Origin: Roseicyclus sediminis
GTDB lineage: Bacteria; Pseudomonadota; Alphaproteobacteria; Rhodobacterales; Rhodobacteraceae
Assembly (NCBI RefSeq): GCF_025515305.1
Contig: NZ_JAOPHT010000020.1
Coordinates: 1-56,349, forward strand
Direction: 5' to 3'
Length of the DNA stretch: 56,349 nucleotides
Shown here: positions 33,162 through 42,083 of the stretch, piece after piece
How positions within the stretch are numbered: the stretch's first letter is position 1
Layout: the number at the start of each line of letters is the position of its first letter
Program-made: the position numbers and the translations under genes
Notes under the pieces: model-generated
What the model saw: the letters and a program-made list of their open reading frames with translations, nothing else
The model's database searches: none
Told to the model about the DNA's origin: nothing

Positions 33162-34892
33162 ATGATCGACCGGCAGGACCTCAACAGCGACCCCGAAAGT
33201 GTCGCCGCCTGGATCGCGACGCTGCTCGAAGCGCGCGGCGTCGGGCGCGTCTTCGGGCTTCAGGGCGGTCACATCCAACCCATCTGGGATCACCTCGCCC
33301 GGCGCGGCATCGCGATCGTGGATGTGCGTGATGAAGGCGCTGCTGTTCACATGGCGCACGCCCATGCGGAACTGACGGGCGAACTCGGCGTCGCGATGGC
33401 CACCGCCGGACCCGGCGTCACGAATTGCGTGACCGGCATCGCGAACGCCTCGCTCGCGCGGGTGCCGGTGCTTCTGATCGGCGGTTGCACCTCGCGGCCG
33501 CAGGCGAACATGGGTCCACTCCAGGACATCCCGCATGTCGACATCATGCGGCCCGTCACGCGCTACAGCCGCACGGCGCGCGTGGCCGAGCAGGTCATTC
33601 GCGAGCTCGACGAGGCCATCGCGCGCGCCACGGGCGACATGGGCGAGCCCGGCCCCGCGTACATCGAGGTGCCTACCGACGTCCTGCGTTCGCGCGTCGG
33701 TCCGTCGCTGATCCCCGAGGACTGGATCGCGCCCAAACCCGCCCGCCGCATGGCGCCCGACCCCGAGGACATCGCCGCCGCAGCATCAGCGATCCGGGCG
33801 GCGAAGCGCCCGCTCGTCGTCAGCGGACGCGGCGCCCGAGGCGCCGGACGCTCTGTCGCGGCGTTTCTCGACGCGGTGGACGCGCTTTATCTCGATACGC
33901 AGGAGAGCCGAGGGCTCGTGCCAGCCGACCACCCCGCGGTCGTCGGAGCCGTGCGTGCGGCGGCCATGGCGCAGGCCGATCTCGTCGTGACGCTGGGGCG
34001 AAAGCTCGACTACCAGCTCGGCTTCGGCTCCCCGGCGGTCTTTCCCCAAGCGCGGTTCCTGCGCATCTCGGACACGACGGGCGAGCTGATCGATAACCGG
34101 CGCGGCGCCGAAATCATGGCGCCCGTTGGCGCCACGCTCGATGCTCTCACGGAGGCGCTCGGCAACGACGCCGGCGCGCGGGACATGGACTGGGTCTCGG
34201 GGCTGCGGGACAAGCATCACGCGCGCATCGCGAAGGGCGCGGATACGCCGGCGCCGAAGACTGGCGGTGATGGTAAGATCCACCCGCTCGCGATCTTCGA
34301 GGCACTTCGTGAGGTGGCCGATCCCGACCACATCGGCATCGCGGACGGCGGCGACCTCCTGAGTTTCGCGCGGATCGGCCTGGCCTCGACGACTTACATG
34401 GACGCGGGCGCCTTCGGCTGCCTCGGCGTGGGCGTGCCCTTCGCGGTGGCGGCTGCGCTCGCCTTTCCGCAGCGGCAAGTGATTTCGGTCAACGGGGACG
34501 GTGCCTACGGAATCAACGCGATGGAGATCGACACGGCCGTGCGGCACGGGGCGAAGGCGGTCTTCATCGTGTCGAACAATGCCGCGTGGAACATCGAGCG
34601 CTACGATCAGGAGGTGAACTACGGCGGCCGCGTGGTCGGCACGATGCTTCGTCATTCCGACTATGCCGGCATGGCACGAGCGCTCGGGGCCAATGGCGAG
34701 CGGGTGGAGGACCCGGCCGATCTGGCCGCCGCCATCCGGCGCGGGCTAGAGAACGCGCCCGCCGTGATCGACGTCGTGACCTCGCAGGACGCCGTGTCGT
34801 CGGACGCGCAGAAGGGCCTCGGCTTCGTGCCCGACTACCAGCCACTGACCGCTTGGGACGACGCGGAGCGCAAGCGGCGCGAGACGGCGTGA
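33162..34892 (+). CDS. Thiamine-diphosphate-dependent enzyme (2-hydroxyacyl-CoA lyase or acetolactate-synthase-like)
   Basis: A 576-residue ThDP enzyme with the usual three domains: pyrimidine-binding at about 10-180, central at 200-330 and diphosphate-binding at 375-550. The catalytic Glu is in [29 protein letters not shown] and the following stretch [20 protein letters not shown] resemble oxalyl-CoA decarboxylase/2-hydroxyacyl-CoA lyases (the MG-x-x-Q-x-x-P pattern). The ThDP/Mg motif begins [17 protein letters not shown] and ends IVSNN. If a lyase, it would cleave a 2-hydroxyacyl-CoA into formyl-CoA and an aldehyde. The GGG after DG of the usual lyase signature is not obvious, so an acetolactate-synthase-like carboligase remains possible. 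The 33-base gap from the ligase gene and TGATG overlap with the SDR gene place it in the operon. Confidence 0.75.
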   Translation: MIDRQDLNSDPESVAAWIATLLEARGVGRVFGLQGGHIQPIWDHLARRGIAIVDVRDEGAAVHMAHAHAELTGELGVAMATAGPGVTNCVTGIANASLARVPVLLIGGCTSRPQANMGPLQDIPHVDIMRPVTRYSRTARVAEQVIRELDEAIARATGDMGEPGPAYIEVPTDVLRSRVGPSLIPEDWIAPKPARRMAPDPEDIAAAASAIRAAKRPLVVSGRGARGAGRSVAAFLDAVDALYLDTQESRGLVPADHPAVVGAVRAAAMAQADLVVTLGRKLDYQLGFGSPAVFPQARFLRISDTTGELIDNRRGAEIMAPVGATLDALTEALGNDAGARDMDWVSGLRDKHHARIAKGADTPAPKTGGDGKIHPLAIFEALREVADPDHIGIADGGDLLSFARIGLASTTYMDAGAFGCLGVGVPFAVAAALAFPQRQVISVNGDGAYGINAMEIDTAVRHGAKAVFIVSNNAAWNIERYDQEVNYGGRVVGTMLRHSDYAGMARALGANGERVEDPADLAAAIRRGLENAPAVIDVVTSQDAVSSDAQKGLGFVPDYQPLTAWDDAERKRRETA

Positions 34893-35638
34893 TGCGGATC
34901 GCGCTGGAAGGCAAGCGCGCCCTCGTCACTGGCGCGTCGGGCGGCCTCGGCCTCCACTTCGCGCAGGTTCTGGCGGAGGCCGGGGCGGAGGTCACGCTCG
35001 CCGCGCGCCGGGCCGATATGGTGGAGGCAGAGGCAGAGGGACTGCGCCGGGCCGGGAATTTGGCCGACGCGAGCGCGCTCGACGTCACCTCCGGGGAAAG
35101 CATCGCCGACTTCTTCGCGCGCCGCCCGGCCTTCGACATCCTTGTGAACAACGCGGGCATCTCAGGCGAGGGCGCCGCGCTGGACATGGAGACCGACGCC
35201 TTCCGCGGTGTCGTCGACACGAACCTCACCGGCGTCTTCGCGGTGGCGCAGGCGGCCGGGCGCGGGATGCGCAAGGCGGGCGGCGGGAGCATCGTGAACA
35301 TCGCCTCGATCCTCGGGCTGCGCGTCGCTGGCCATGTCGCAGCTTACGCGGCTTCGAAGGCGGCGGTCGTGCAGCTGACCAAGGCGCTTGCGCTCGAATG
35401 GGCGCGCCATGGCATCCGGGTCAACGCGCTTTGCCCAGGCTACATCGAGACGCCAATCAACGAAGCCTTCTTTGCAACGGAGGCCGGTAAGGCGCTGGTC
35501 CGGCGCATCCCGCAGCGGCGGCTCGGGCGTCTCGCGGACCTCGACGGACCGCTCCTGCTGCTCGCATCGGATCATTCCGCCTACATGACCGGCGCGGTCG
35601 TCGCGGTCGACGGCGGGCACCTCGTTTCAGGATTGTGA
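34892..35638 (+). CDS. Short-chain dehydrogenase/reductase
   Basis: A 248-residue classical SDR. The cofactor loop is VTGASGGLGLHFA (TGxxxGxG) near residues 11-23, the NNAGISGEG motif is near 86, the active Ser is in NIASILGLRVAG and the Tyr-x-x-x-Lys is AAYAASKAA. The loop CPGYIETPINE is also standard. The residue after the second beta strand is Arg (AARRAD), favouring NADP(H). It would oxidise a hydroxyl or reduce a keto group on the pathway intermediate, in the position of LvaD in the levulinate operon. ATG overlaps the ThDP gene stop as TGATG. Confidence 0.9.
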   Translation: MRIALEGKRALVTGASGGLGLHFAQVLAEAGAEVTLAARRADMVEAEAEGLRRAGNLADASALDVTSGESIADFFARRPAFDILVNNAGISGEGAALDMETDAFRGVVDTNLTGVFAVAQAAGRGMRKAGGGSIVNIASILGLRVAGHVAAYAASKAAVVQLTKALALEWARHGIRVNALCPGYIETPINEAFFATEAGKALVRRIPQRRLGRLADLDGPLLLLASDHSAYMTGAVVAVDGGHLVSGL

Positions 35639-35646
35639 GACAGACC

Positions 35647-36852
35647 ATGGATTTCTCCATCTCTCCCGAACTCGCCGATCTACGCGACCGGATCGAGGCT
35701 TTCGTCGCGGCGGATATCCTGCCCCTCGAGGCGGACCACGCGAACTGGGACGCGCATGACAACATCGCCGAAGCGCCGCTCGCCGCCCTCCGCGCGAAGG
35801 CACGCGCCGAGGGGCTCTGGTGCCCGCAGCTCTCGCCCGCGAACGGCGGGCTCGGCCTCGGCAAGATGGGCATGGCCGTCACATACGAGGCGATGAACCG
35901 CTCGATCTTCGGGCCGGTCGTCTTCAACGCTGCCGCCCCCGACGACGGCAACATGATGGTGCTCGAGGCGCTCGGCACCGAGGCGCAGAAGGCGCGCTGG
36001 CTCGCCCCAATCGCCGCGGGCGAGGTGCGCTCTGCCTTCGCCATGACCGAGCCGCACCCGGGCGGCGGCTCCGACCCCGGCATGATGCGCACGACGGCGA
36101 CGCGCGAGGGCGACGACTACGTCATCCGCGGCCACAAGTGGTTCATCACCGGCGCAGGCGAGGCGGCGCATTTCATCCTCGTCGCCCGTACCTCCGACGA
36201 TCCGCGGCGGGGCCTGACCGCCTTTCTCCACCACCGCGACGATCCGGGCTGGCGGATTGTGCGGCGCATCGGGATCATGGGCCCGGAGGAACATGGCGGG
36301 CATTGCGAGATCGTCTACGAGGGCCTGCGCATCCCGGCGGAAAACGTGCTGCTGGAGGAGGGGCGCGGCCTCAAGGTCACGCAGACGCGGCTCGGGCCCG
36401 CACGGCTGACGCATTGCATGCGCTGGCTGGGGCTTGCGAAGCGCTGCATGGAGATCGCGCGGGACTACGCGGAGCGTCGTGAGGGGTTCGGCATCCGCCT
36501 CGCCAACCGGGAGAGCGTGCAGGTGATGCTGGGCGATCTCGCCATGCAGATCGAGGTGGGCCGCCTCCTCGTGATGAAGGCTGCGTGGGAAATCGATCGT
36601 GGTGGCTTCGCGCAGAAGGAGGTGTCGATGGCCAAGATCCATGTGGCGAACCTCCTTCACAAGGCGGCGGACACGGCGGTCCAGATAAACGGCGCGCGCG
36701 GCTACTCGACGGACACGGTGCTGGAGTGGATTTACCGCTACGCCCGCCAGGCGCGGCTGGTGGACGGGGCGGACGAGGTCCACAAGATGATCCTGAACCG
36801 CCATCTCTCCGAGCAGGGTGCGGAATTCTACCGCTGGGCGACCGCACCATGA
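35647..36852 (+). CDS. Acyl-CoA dehydrogenase, ACAD10/11 type
   Basis: A 401-residue FAD enzyme. The FAD-binding middle part contains AFAMTEPHPGGGSDPGMM and VIRGHKWFITGAGEAAH; the C-terminal helical part contains INGARGYSTDTVLEW and LVDGADEVHKMILNRHL, where the Asp-Glu-Val-His phrase is typical of the ACAD10/11 and LvaC branch. These enzymes act on 4-phospho-acyl-CoA made by a partner kinase, releasing phosphate to give an enoyl-CoA that is rehydrated to 3-hydroxyacyl-CoA. The partner kinase is the next gene, overlapping as ATGA. ATG at 35647 is used; GTG at 35635 would add four residues. No other beta-oxidation gene follows. Confidence 0.88.
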   Translation: MDFSISPELADLRDRIEAFVAADILPLEADHANWDAHDNIAEAPLAALRAKARAEGLWCPQLSPANGGLGLGKMGMAVTYEAMNRSIFGPVVFNAAAPDDGNMMVLEALGTEAQKARWLAPIAAGEVRSAFAMTEPHPGGGSDPGMMRTTATREGDDYVIRGHKWFITGAGEAAHFILVARTSDDPRRGLTAFLHHRDDPGWRIVRRIGIMGPEEHGGHCEIVYEGLRIPAENVLLEEGRGLKVTQTRLGPARLTHCMRWLGLAKRCMEIARDYAERREGFGIRLANRESVQVMLGDLAMQIEVGRLLVMKAAWEIDRGGFAQKEVSMAKIHVANLLHKAADTAVQINGARGYSTDTVLEWIYRYARQARLVDGADEVHKMILNRHLSEQGAEFYRWATAP

Positions 36853-37889
36853 CAGCGCAGGTGGAGGGACGCCTCGACTTCGACGCGGACGCGCTCGGGA
36901 CGTTCCTCCGCGCCCGTCTCGGGCCCGACGGGGGGCGCTACGCGCTGACCCGGATCGGCGGCGGGCAGTCGAACCCGACCTACTTCCTAGACTGGGGCGA
37001 CCGCCGGCTGGTCCTGCGAAAGCAGCCCTCAGGCGAGATCCTGCGCGGCGCCCACGCGGTCGACCGGGAGTACCGTGTGATGGTGGCCCTGCATCCGACA
37101 GGTGTTCCGGTGCCCCGCCCGGTTCTCTTCCACGACGACCCGGACATCCTCGGCACTCCCTTCTACCTGATGGAACGAGTCGAGGGCCGCATATTCAACG
37201 ACACCGCGCTCGCCGACCTGCCGCTCGCGGAGCGGCGGGGGATCTGGATGGCGGTCGCCGACACGCTCGCCTCCCTCCACCGCATCCGGCCCGACGCGGT
37301 AGGCCTCGGCGATTACGGCAGGCCAGGCAGCTACTTCGAGCGGCAGATCGCCCGATGGGACAGGCAGTACCGCGCTTCGCCCTCGGGGCCGGTGCCGGAG
37401 ATCGAGGCGCTGCACGCCTGGCTCGTCGCGCAGATGCCGGAGGACGACGGGCTCGTGGCGCTCTGCCATGGGGACTTCCGGCTGGGGAACGTGATGTTCC
37501 ACCCGACCGAGCCGCGCGTCGTCGCCATACTGGACTGGGAGCTTTCGACCCTGGGCCATCCGCTCGCAGATCTCGGCTTCTGCGTGATGCCGTGGCATAC
37601 CGCGCCCGACGAATATGGCGGCCTCCTCGGGCACGACCTCGGCGCGGCGGGGCTGCCGACGAAAGCGGAGGTCGTCGCGCGCTACCGGGCGGGCGTACCC
37701 TTTGACGCGACGCTCCGGCCTTTCCACGAGGCCTTCGCGCTCTACCGCTTCGCCGTCATCTTCGTCGGCATCTCGGACAGAGCACGCGCGGGAACGGCGA
37801 GCGATCCCGACGCCGCGTCTCTCGCGCCCCTTGCCAGGCGGTTTGCGATCCGCGCCATGGAATTGACAGAACGCGCGGCGCATTTCTGA
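36849..37889 (+). CDS. ACAD10/11-type acyl-CoA 4-hydroxy kinase (APH-fold phosphotransferase)
   Basis: A 346-residue kinase of the aminoglycoside-phosphotransferase fold. N-terminal RIGGGQSNPTYFLDWGDRRL and LRKQPSGEILRGAHAVDREY are diagnostic of the family that pairs with, or is fused to, ACAD10/11. The catalytic loop is LCHGDFRLGNVMFHP (Asp, Asn) and the metal loop is ILDWELSTLGHPLADLGF. Known role: ATP-dependent phosphorylation of the 4-hydroxy group of 4-hydroxyacyl-CoA before elimination by ACAD. In Pseudomonas LvaA needs the small partner LvaB; no LvaB-like gene is visible here. It is the last gene of the operon; no clear terminator was found. Confidence 0.88.
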   Translation: MTAQVEGRLDFDADALGTFLRARLGPDGGRYALTRIGGGQSNPTYFLDWGDRRLVLRKQPSGEILRGAHAVDREYRVMVALHPTGVPVPRPVLFHDDPDILGTPFYLMERVEGRIFNDTALADLPLAERRGIWMAVADTLASLHRIRPDAVGLGDYGRPGSYFERQIARWDRQYRASPSGPVPEIEALHAWLVAQMPEDDGLVALCHGDFRLGNVMFHPTEPRVVAILDWELSTLGHPLADLGFCVMPWHTAPDEYGGLLGHDLGAAGLPTKAEVVARYRAGVPFDATLRPFHEAFALYRFAVIFVGISDRARAGTASDPDAASLAPLARRFAIRAMELTERAAHF

Positions 37890-38196
37890 AGTTCGAAATC
37901 AAAGGCTCTTGAAGTCGCTACACGACGTCGAGCATCCGTCGCCTGTTCACCGATCAAAGATCTGCCGTGGGCCGTTCTTGACGATAGGAGCCTGGCTGCG
38001 CGCGCGAAATCGGCTTTGCACGCGGCGCCCGCTTCGGGCTCGAGGCGGTCATGTGACTCGAATGCTCAGATGTCTGCTTCCTGGCGCTTCGCCGTCCATG
38101 GGGCGGCGGGCTTTGAGGGTCTGACGGCGGCACGTTCTTCACGGACACGACGCATCATGTCATGAAGTAACATTTTCATACCTGGGGCGCCCCGCC
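37890..38196. other. Gap after the acyl-CoA operon
   Basis: No convincing gene in 307 bases. One 37-codon minus-strand frame (38066-38179, beginning MKMLLHDMMRRVREER) has a weak ribosome site and no known family. GC falls towards the right, where a small phage-like gene and an AT-rich tail precede the tRNA. Confidence 0.35.
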
Positions 38197-38550
38197 GTGT
38201 CGAAGCAACATCAAGATCAGCCCAACAACGACGAGCGGTGCAAATGCCCTGTTGTCCGGGGTTGGCAAGTCTGTCGGGTTCACGGTGCGCACGGCGGTTA
38301 CGCCGCTGGGCCGACCCATCCGCAGTGGAAGCATGGCAGCAGGACAAACGAGGTTGCGCAGGCGCGGGCCCTGAAGCGGCTGATCGAGAATTTGTTTCCT
38401 GGTGACAGAACGGCCCCTCAAGGACAATTTTTTGAGGGTTCTTTGATTGGTGGGTATCGAAAAATTCAAAAATATCAAATTAAGGCAATATTAGATGGCG
38501 GAGACGAAGGGATTCGAACCCTCGAGACGGTTTCCCGCCTACTCCCTTAG
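38197..38550 (+). pseudogene. Truncated phage/island-type small Cys-His protein
   Basis: The GTG-initiated frame carries the pattern C-P-(V)-x-G-W-x-C-R-V-H-G-A-H-G-G followed by THPQWKHGSRTNEVAQARAL. This resembles the small CRxHGG-type proteins seen in prophages and islands of this family (…C.MHG..GG.PKG..NG.Y.HG.YT.EA…). After LKRLIENLFPGD it becomes unrelated, AT-rich and finally runs into the tRNA-Ser gene, ending in a stop within it, so the native end seems lost. It is read towards the tRNA, opposite to it. This is likely a relic at a tRNA integration site. Confidence 0.5.
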
Positions 38551-38585
38551 CAGGGGAGCGCCTTCGACCACTCGGCCACGTCTCC
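38496..38585 (-). tRNA. tRNA-Ser (GCU)
   Basis: The minus strand folds as a 90-base class II tRNA with acceptor arms GGAGACG and CGTCTCC, discriminator G and encoded CCA (38496-38498). The anticodon stem-loop reads CTCCC-CTGCTAA-GGGAG, giving anticodon GCU for AGC/AGU codons. The long variable arm and TTCGAATCC T-loop are present. Confidence 0.95.
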
Positions 38586-38668
38586 GCCGACCCGTCTAGC
38601 GACCAGCCCGCGAAGGGGCAAGGGGGGAATGGCGCTATGGGTTGGGGGAAAACCGAGGTTTGGGCTCG

Positions 38669-39031
38669 TCAGTCCGGGGCTTCGCCGAACCCGCCATCGG
38701 CGAGGATCACCTGCGCGGCCCAGTCGGTGATGCGCGGCACGTCGCCCGGCCCACGCACCACCGCGAACTCGGGACCGCCGTTGATCGCGATCAGCGTTTC
38801 GATCACGCCGGCGAAGGCATTGGCGGTGGCCGTCCCCCATCGACCGTCGAGAGGCCCGTCATAGCGCCCGATCTCGCGAAGCACGATCTGCGCCTGAACT
38901 AGCCGGGCCGGACCATAGAGCGCGTAATAGTCCTCGATCTGTTCGAGAGAGGAGGTCACCGCCCAGTTGTCCTGTGCCGGTGAAGGAGTGGCGAGCATCG
39001 CGCCCGTCAGCGCGGCGGCCAGGATACGCAT
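38669..39031 (-). CDS. Small exported peptidoglycan-binding-like protein
   Basis: A 120-residue protein with signal peptide MRILAAALTGAMLATPSPAQ. The mature part includes LVQAQIVLREIGRYDGPLDG and RWGTATANAFAGVI, the pattern of a PG_binding_1 domain (QxxLxxLGYYxGxxDGxxGxxTxxA). It would bind the cell wall in the periplasm. ATG at 39029-39031 is chosen because GAGGAGAG lies seven to fourteen bases upstream; an ATG at 39049 would only add a polar leader. It lies between ychF and the tRNA. Confidence 0.75.
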   Translation of the reverse strand: MRILAAALTGAMLATPSPAQDNWAVTSSLEQIEDYYALYGPARLVQAQIVLREIGRYDGPLDGRWGTATANAFAGVIETLIAINGGPEFAVVRGPGDVPRITDWAAQVILADGGFGEAPD

Positions 39032-39110
39032 GTGATCTCTCCTCCTCATCGAAGACGCGAGTTCAGCAGGCGCCGTCGCGGCCGGTCTAGCCCGATCGGA
39101 CGGTCCCGCC

Positions 39111-40208
39111 TTACGCGTTGAACAGGAAGTGCAGGACGTCGCCGTCCTTCACCTCGTAGCCTTTCCCCTCGACCCGCATCTTGCCCGCATCCTTCGCCCC
39201 CTGCTCGCCGCCGAGGGTCACGAAATCGTCGTAGGCGATGGTCTCGGCCCGGATGAAGCCGCGCTCGAAATCGCCGTGGATGACGCCCGCGGCCTGCGGC
39301 GCGAGCGTGCCCTTGCGGATCGTCCAGGCGCGCGCCTCCTTGGGGCCGACGGTGAAGTAGGTTTCCAGCCGCAACAGCTCGTAGCCCGCGCGGATCAGGC
39401 GATCGAGGCCCGCCTCCTCCAGCCCCAGCTCGGACAGGAACATCCCGGCCTCCTCGGGGTCGAGCTGCGCGATCTCCTCCTCGATCTTTGCGGAGATGAC
39501 CACGTGCGCGGCGCCCTGCGCCTCCGCCATACGGGCCACCTTCTCGCTCAGCGCGTTGCCTGTCGCGGCCTCGTCCTCGGCCACGTTGCAGACGTACAGG
39601 ACGGGTTTCGACGTCAGAAGCTGGAGCATCTTCCAGGCCTTGGCGTCCTCGGCGTCGATCTCGGCGAGACGCGCGGGCTTGCCGTCCTCCAGAAGCGCCT
39701 TGGCGACCTGCATCAGGCGCTCCTGCTGCACTGCCTCCTTGTCACCGCCACGGACCTTGCGGACGATGTTCTGGAGCCGCTTCTCGATCGACTCCAGATC
39801 GGCCAGCATCAGTTCGGTCTCGATGGTCTCGGCATCTGCCAGCGGGTCGACGCGTCCCTCCACATGGGTCACGTCGCCATCCTCGAAGCAGCGCAGCACA
39901 TGGGCGATGGCGTCGGTTTCGCGAATATTGGCCAGGAACTGGTTGCCGAGGCCCTCGCCCTGCGACGCGCCCTTCACGAGGCCCGCGATGTCCACGAAGG
40001 TCATCCGCGCGGGGATGATCTGCTTGGACTTCGCGATGGCGGCGAGCTTGTCCAGCCGCGCATCGGGAACCGCGACCTCGCCCACGTTGGGCTCGATGGT
40101 GCAGAAGGGGAAATTCGCCGCCTGCGCCGCCGCCGTGCGAGTCAGCGCATTGAAGAGCGTCGACTTGCCCACATTCGGAAGCCCGACGATGCCGACCTTG
40201 AAGCCCAT
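39111..40208 (-). CDS. ychF: Redox-sensitive ribosome-binding GTPase/ATPase YchF
   Basis: A 365-residue Obg-class P-loop protein. The G1 loop is GIVGLPNVGKSTLFNALT, G3 is DIAGLVKGASQGEGLGNQFL, and a coiled-coil insertion and a C-terminal TGS domain (KGTLAPQAAGVIHGDFERG, EGKGYEV) follow, as in YchF/OLA1. The protein binds ribosomes and prefers ATP over GTP. ATG at 40206-40208 is used because the GTP loop follows at once and AGGGG precedes it. The length is typical (363-366). It is an isolated core gene divergent from a VOC gene. Confidence 0.97.
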   Translation of the reverse strand: MGFKVGIVGLPNVGKSTLFNALTRTAAAQAANFPFCTIEPNVGEVAVPDARLDKLAAIAKSKQIIPARMTFVDIAGLVKGASQGEGLGNQFLANIRETDAIAHVLRCFEDGDVTHVEGRVDPLADAETIETELMLADLESIEKRLQNIVRKVRGGDKEAVQQERLMQVAKALLEDGKPARLAEIDAEDAKAWKMLQLLTSKPVLYVCNVAEDEAATGNALSEKVARMAEAQGAAHVVISAKIEEEIAQLDPEEAGMFLSELGLEEAGLDRLIRAGYELLRLETYFTVGPKEARAWTIRKGTLAPQAAGVIHGDFERGFIRAETIAYDDFVTLGGEQGAKDAGKMRVEGKGYEVKDGDVLHFLFNA

Positions 40209-40312
40209 GGTGATACCCCTTGCAGAAATCCGCCGCCTTCTACGGCGGGCGGACGCGCGGGGCAACTGCAACCGTGCTAGCATGGCACATCGAAACAGGG
40301 AGGACAGACGCG

Positions 40313-40732
40313 ATGCACGCCACCCCTTACGTCTTTTTCGACGGGACCTGCGCCGAGGCGATGGCGTTCTACGCCGAGACGTTGAAGGCCGATCCACCGA
40401 TCATCATGCGGATGGCCGACATGCCGCCCGAGGACCAGGCGAACATGGAAGGACTGTCAGCGGACGCGGTGATGAACGCGATGCTCAAGAAGGGCGACTT
40501 CGAGCTGATGGCCTCCGACGGCGCGCCCTGGGAGAGCGTGGGCATGGCGGGTTGCTCGATCCACCTCGCGCTCGACAGCGTGGCCGAGGCCCATCGCGTC
40601 TTCGAGGCCTTCGCAGAGGGCGGAGAGGTCAGGATGCCGATGGGCGCGACCTTCTGGACGCCCGCCTTCGGCACGGTGACCGACCGGTTCGGGATACGCT
40701 GGATGGTCTCGGTCGAGGACGGGGTTGCCTGA
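40313..40732 (+). CDS. VOC-family protein (PhnB-like)
   Basis: A 139-residue protein of the PhnB/3-demethylubiquinone-like VOC group. It has VFFDGTCAEAMAFYAETLKA at the N-terminus and FGTVTDRFGIRWMVSVE at the C-terminus; FGxxxDxFGxxWMV is diagnostic. The usual metal ligands are partly absent, as in most PhnB proteins. The function is not known. ATG at 40313 has AGGGAGGA upstream. It is divergent from ychF. Confidence 0.85.
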   Translation: MHATPYVFFDGTCAEAMAFYAETLKADPPIIMRMADMPPEDQANMEGLSADAVMNAMLKKGDFELMASDGAPWESVGMAGCSIHLALDSVAEAHRVFEAFAEGGEVRMPMGATFWTPAFGTVTDRFGIRWMVSVEDGVA

Positions 40733-40822
40733 CGCGGCGGAGTTGCCGGCTGGTCCGGGCCCCATTGATTTCCCGCGTCACTTGGCCCAAACCCGGCCGG
40801 ACGATTTTTCGAGGGGCGGGAC

Positions 40823-41614
40823 ATGACGCGGATCGACGACACCTTCGCGCGGCTGAAGGCCGAAGGGAAGAAGGCCTTCGTGGCCTATGTCATGGCGGGC
40901 GATCCGGACTACGAGACCTCGCTCGAGATCGTGAAGGCCCTGCCCGGAGCAGGTGTCGACATCATCGAGCTTGGCATGCCCTTCACCGACCCGATGGCGG
41001 ACGGCCCGACCATCCAGCTGGCGGGCCAGCGCGCGCTCGACGGCGGACAGACACTGGAAAAGACGCTGCAGATCGCGCGCGAGCTGCGGAAGGACAACGA
41101 CACGACCCCGATCGTGATGATGGGTTACTACAACCCGATCTATTCGCGTGGCGTGGACCGGTTCCTTGTCGACGCGAAGGCCGCCGGGATCGACGGGCTG
41201 ATCGTGGTGGACCTGCCGCCCGAGGAGGATGACGAGCTCTGCATCCCGGCGCAGAAGGCCGGGCTGAACTTCATCCGGCTCGCGACCCCCACGACCGACG
41301 ACAAGCGGCTGCCGAAAGTCCTGCAGAACACGTCGGGCTTCGTCTACTACGTCTCCATCACGGGCATCACCGGCGCGGCCGAGGCTCAGGCCGCCGATGT
41401 CGGCCCCGAGGTTGCGCGGATCAAGTCGCAGACGGACCTTCCCGTGATCGTGGGCTTCGGGATCAAGACCCCCGAGACGGCCGAGGCCATCGCCTCGGTC
41501 GCGGACGGTTGCGTCGTCGGCTCCGCCATCGTGGCCGAGATCGCGGCCGGACGCCCCGTTGAGGAGGTCGCGGCCTACGTGAAGGGACTTGCGGACGGGG
41601 CGCATCGCGCCTGA
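40823..41614 (+). CDS. trpA: Tryptophan synthase alpha chain
   Basis: A 263-residue TIM-barrel enzyme that splits indole-3-glycerol phosphate into indole and glyceraldehyde 3-phosphate in the last step of tryptophan synthesis. The catalytic Glu and Asp lie in [20 protein letters not shown], and the phosphate-binding Gly loops are VGFGIKTPE and GSAIV. The length is normal. The beta chain gene is 11 kb away at 52304-53524 on the other strand, so the subunits are not co-transcribed. It is tail-to-tail with a MarR gene (10-base gap). Confidence 0.97.
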   Translation: MTRIDDTFARLKAEGKKAFVAYVMAGDPDYETSLEIVKALPGAGVDIIELGMPFTDPMADGPTIQLAGQRALDGGQTLEKTLQIARELRKDNDTTPIVMMGYYNPIYSRGVDRFLVDAKAAGIDGLIVVDLPPEEDDELCIPAQKAGLNFIRLATPTTDDKRLPKVLQNTSGFVYYVSITGITGAAEAQAADVGPEVARIKSQTDLPVIVGFGIKTPETAEAIASVADGCVVGSAIVAEIAAGRPVEEVAAYVKGLADGAHRA

Positions 41615-41624
41615 TCGCGCCGCG

Positions 41625-42083
41625 TCACTGCGCGTCTCGAACGCCGTCGAGGTATTGGCGGATCTCGGCCAGGCGCGACACGAGGCTGTCCACACCTTTC
41701 ATCACGGGTTCCCGCGCCATCCTGGCCATGTCCGGTGACAGTCGCTCGATCGCATCCTCCCGAAAGGCCCGCCCCTCGGCAGTGATCCACACGCGCTTGG
41801 ACCGCTTGTCGTCGGGGTTGGGCCGCATGTCGATCCAGCCGCGCTTTTCCAGAAGCGCGAGGGTGTGGCTCAGCGTCGTCTTGGGAACCTGAAAGGCCGT
41901 CGCCAGCTCCAGCGGCGTGCGCCCGTCACCCACCCGCACGAGGTGATTCAGAACCGCGAAATGGGAGACGAGCACCCCTTTCGGCAGCCGCGCCTCGAAC
42001 ATGGCGCGGCTGAGCTGTTCGATGATCCCGATCTCGTTGAAGAGCGCGAAGATCAAGCGCGGATCACCCGGTTCCTCCGACAA
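41625..42083 (-). CDS. MarR-family regulator
   Basis: A 152-residue winged-helix regulator. VLVSHFAVLNHLVRVGDGRT and LELATAFQVPKTTLSHTLAL form the recognition region, and DMRPNPDDKRSKRVWITAEG is the wing, a MarR hallmark. The start is TTG at 42083 because GGAGGCAAAGA precedes it; it overlaps the end of the nitroreductase-like gene by 20 bases. The two are probably co-transcribed, and the large inverted repeat upstream of the operon (43226-43265) is its likely operator. The effector is unknown. Confidence 0.82.
   Translation of the reverse strand: MSEEPGDPRLIFALFNEIGIIEQLSRAMFEARLPKGVLVSHFAVLNHLVRVGDGRTPLELATAFQVPKTTLSHTLALLEKRGWIDMRPNPDDKRSKRVWITAEGRAFREDAIERLSPDMARMAREPVMKGVDSLVSRLAEIRQYLDGVRDAQ

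Noticed and set aside
38066-38179. 37-codon minus-strand frame beginning MKMLLHDMMRRVREER
   Set aside because: The helix-like start and a weak ribosome site are suggestive, but there is no family match and no conservation data, so it was not called.
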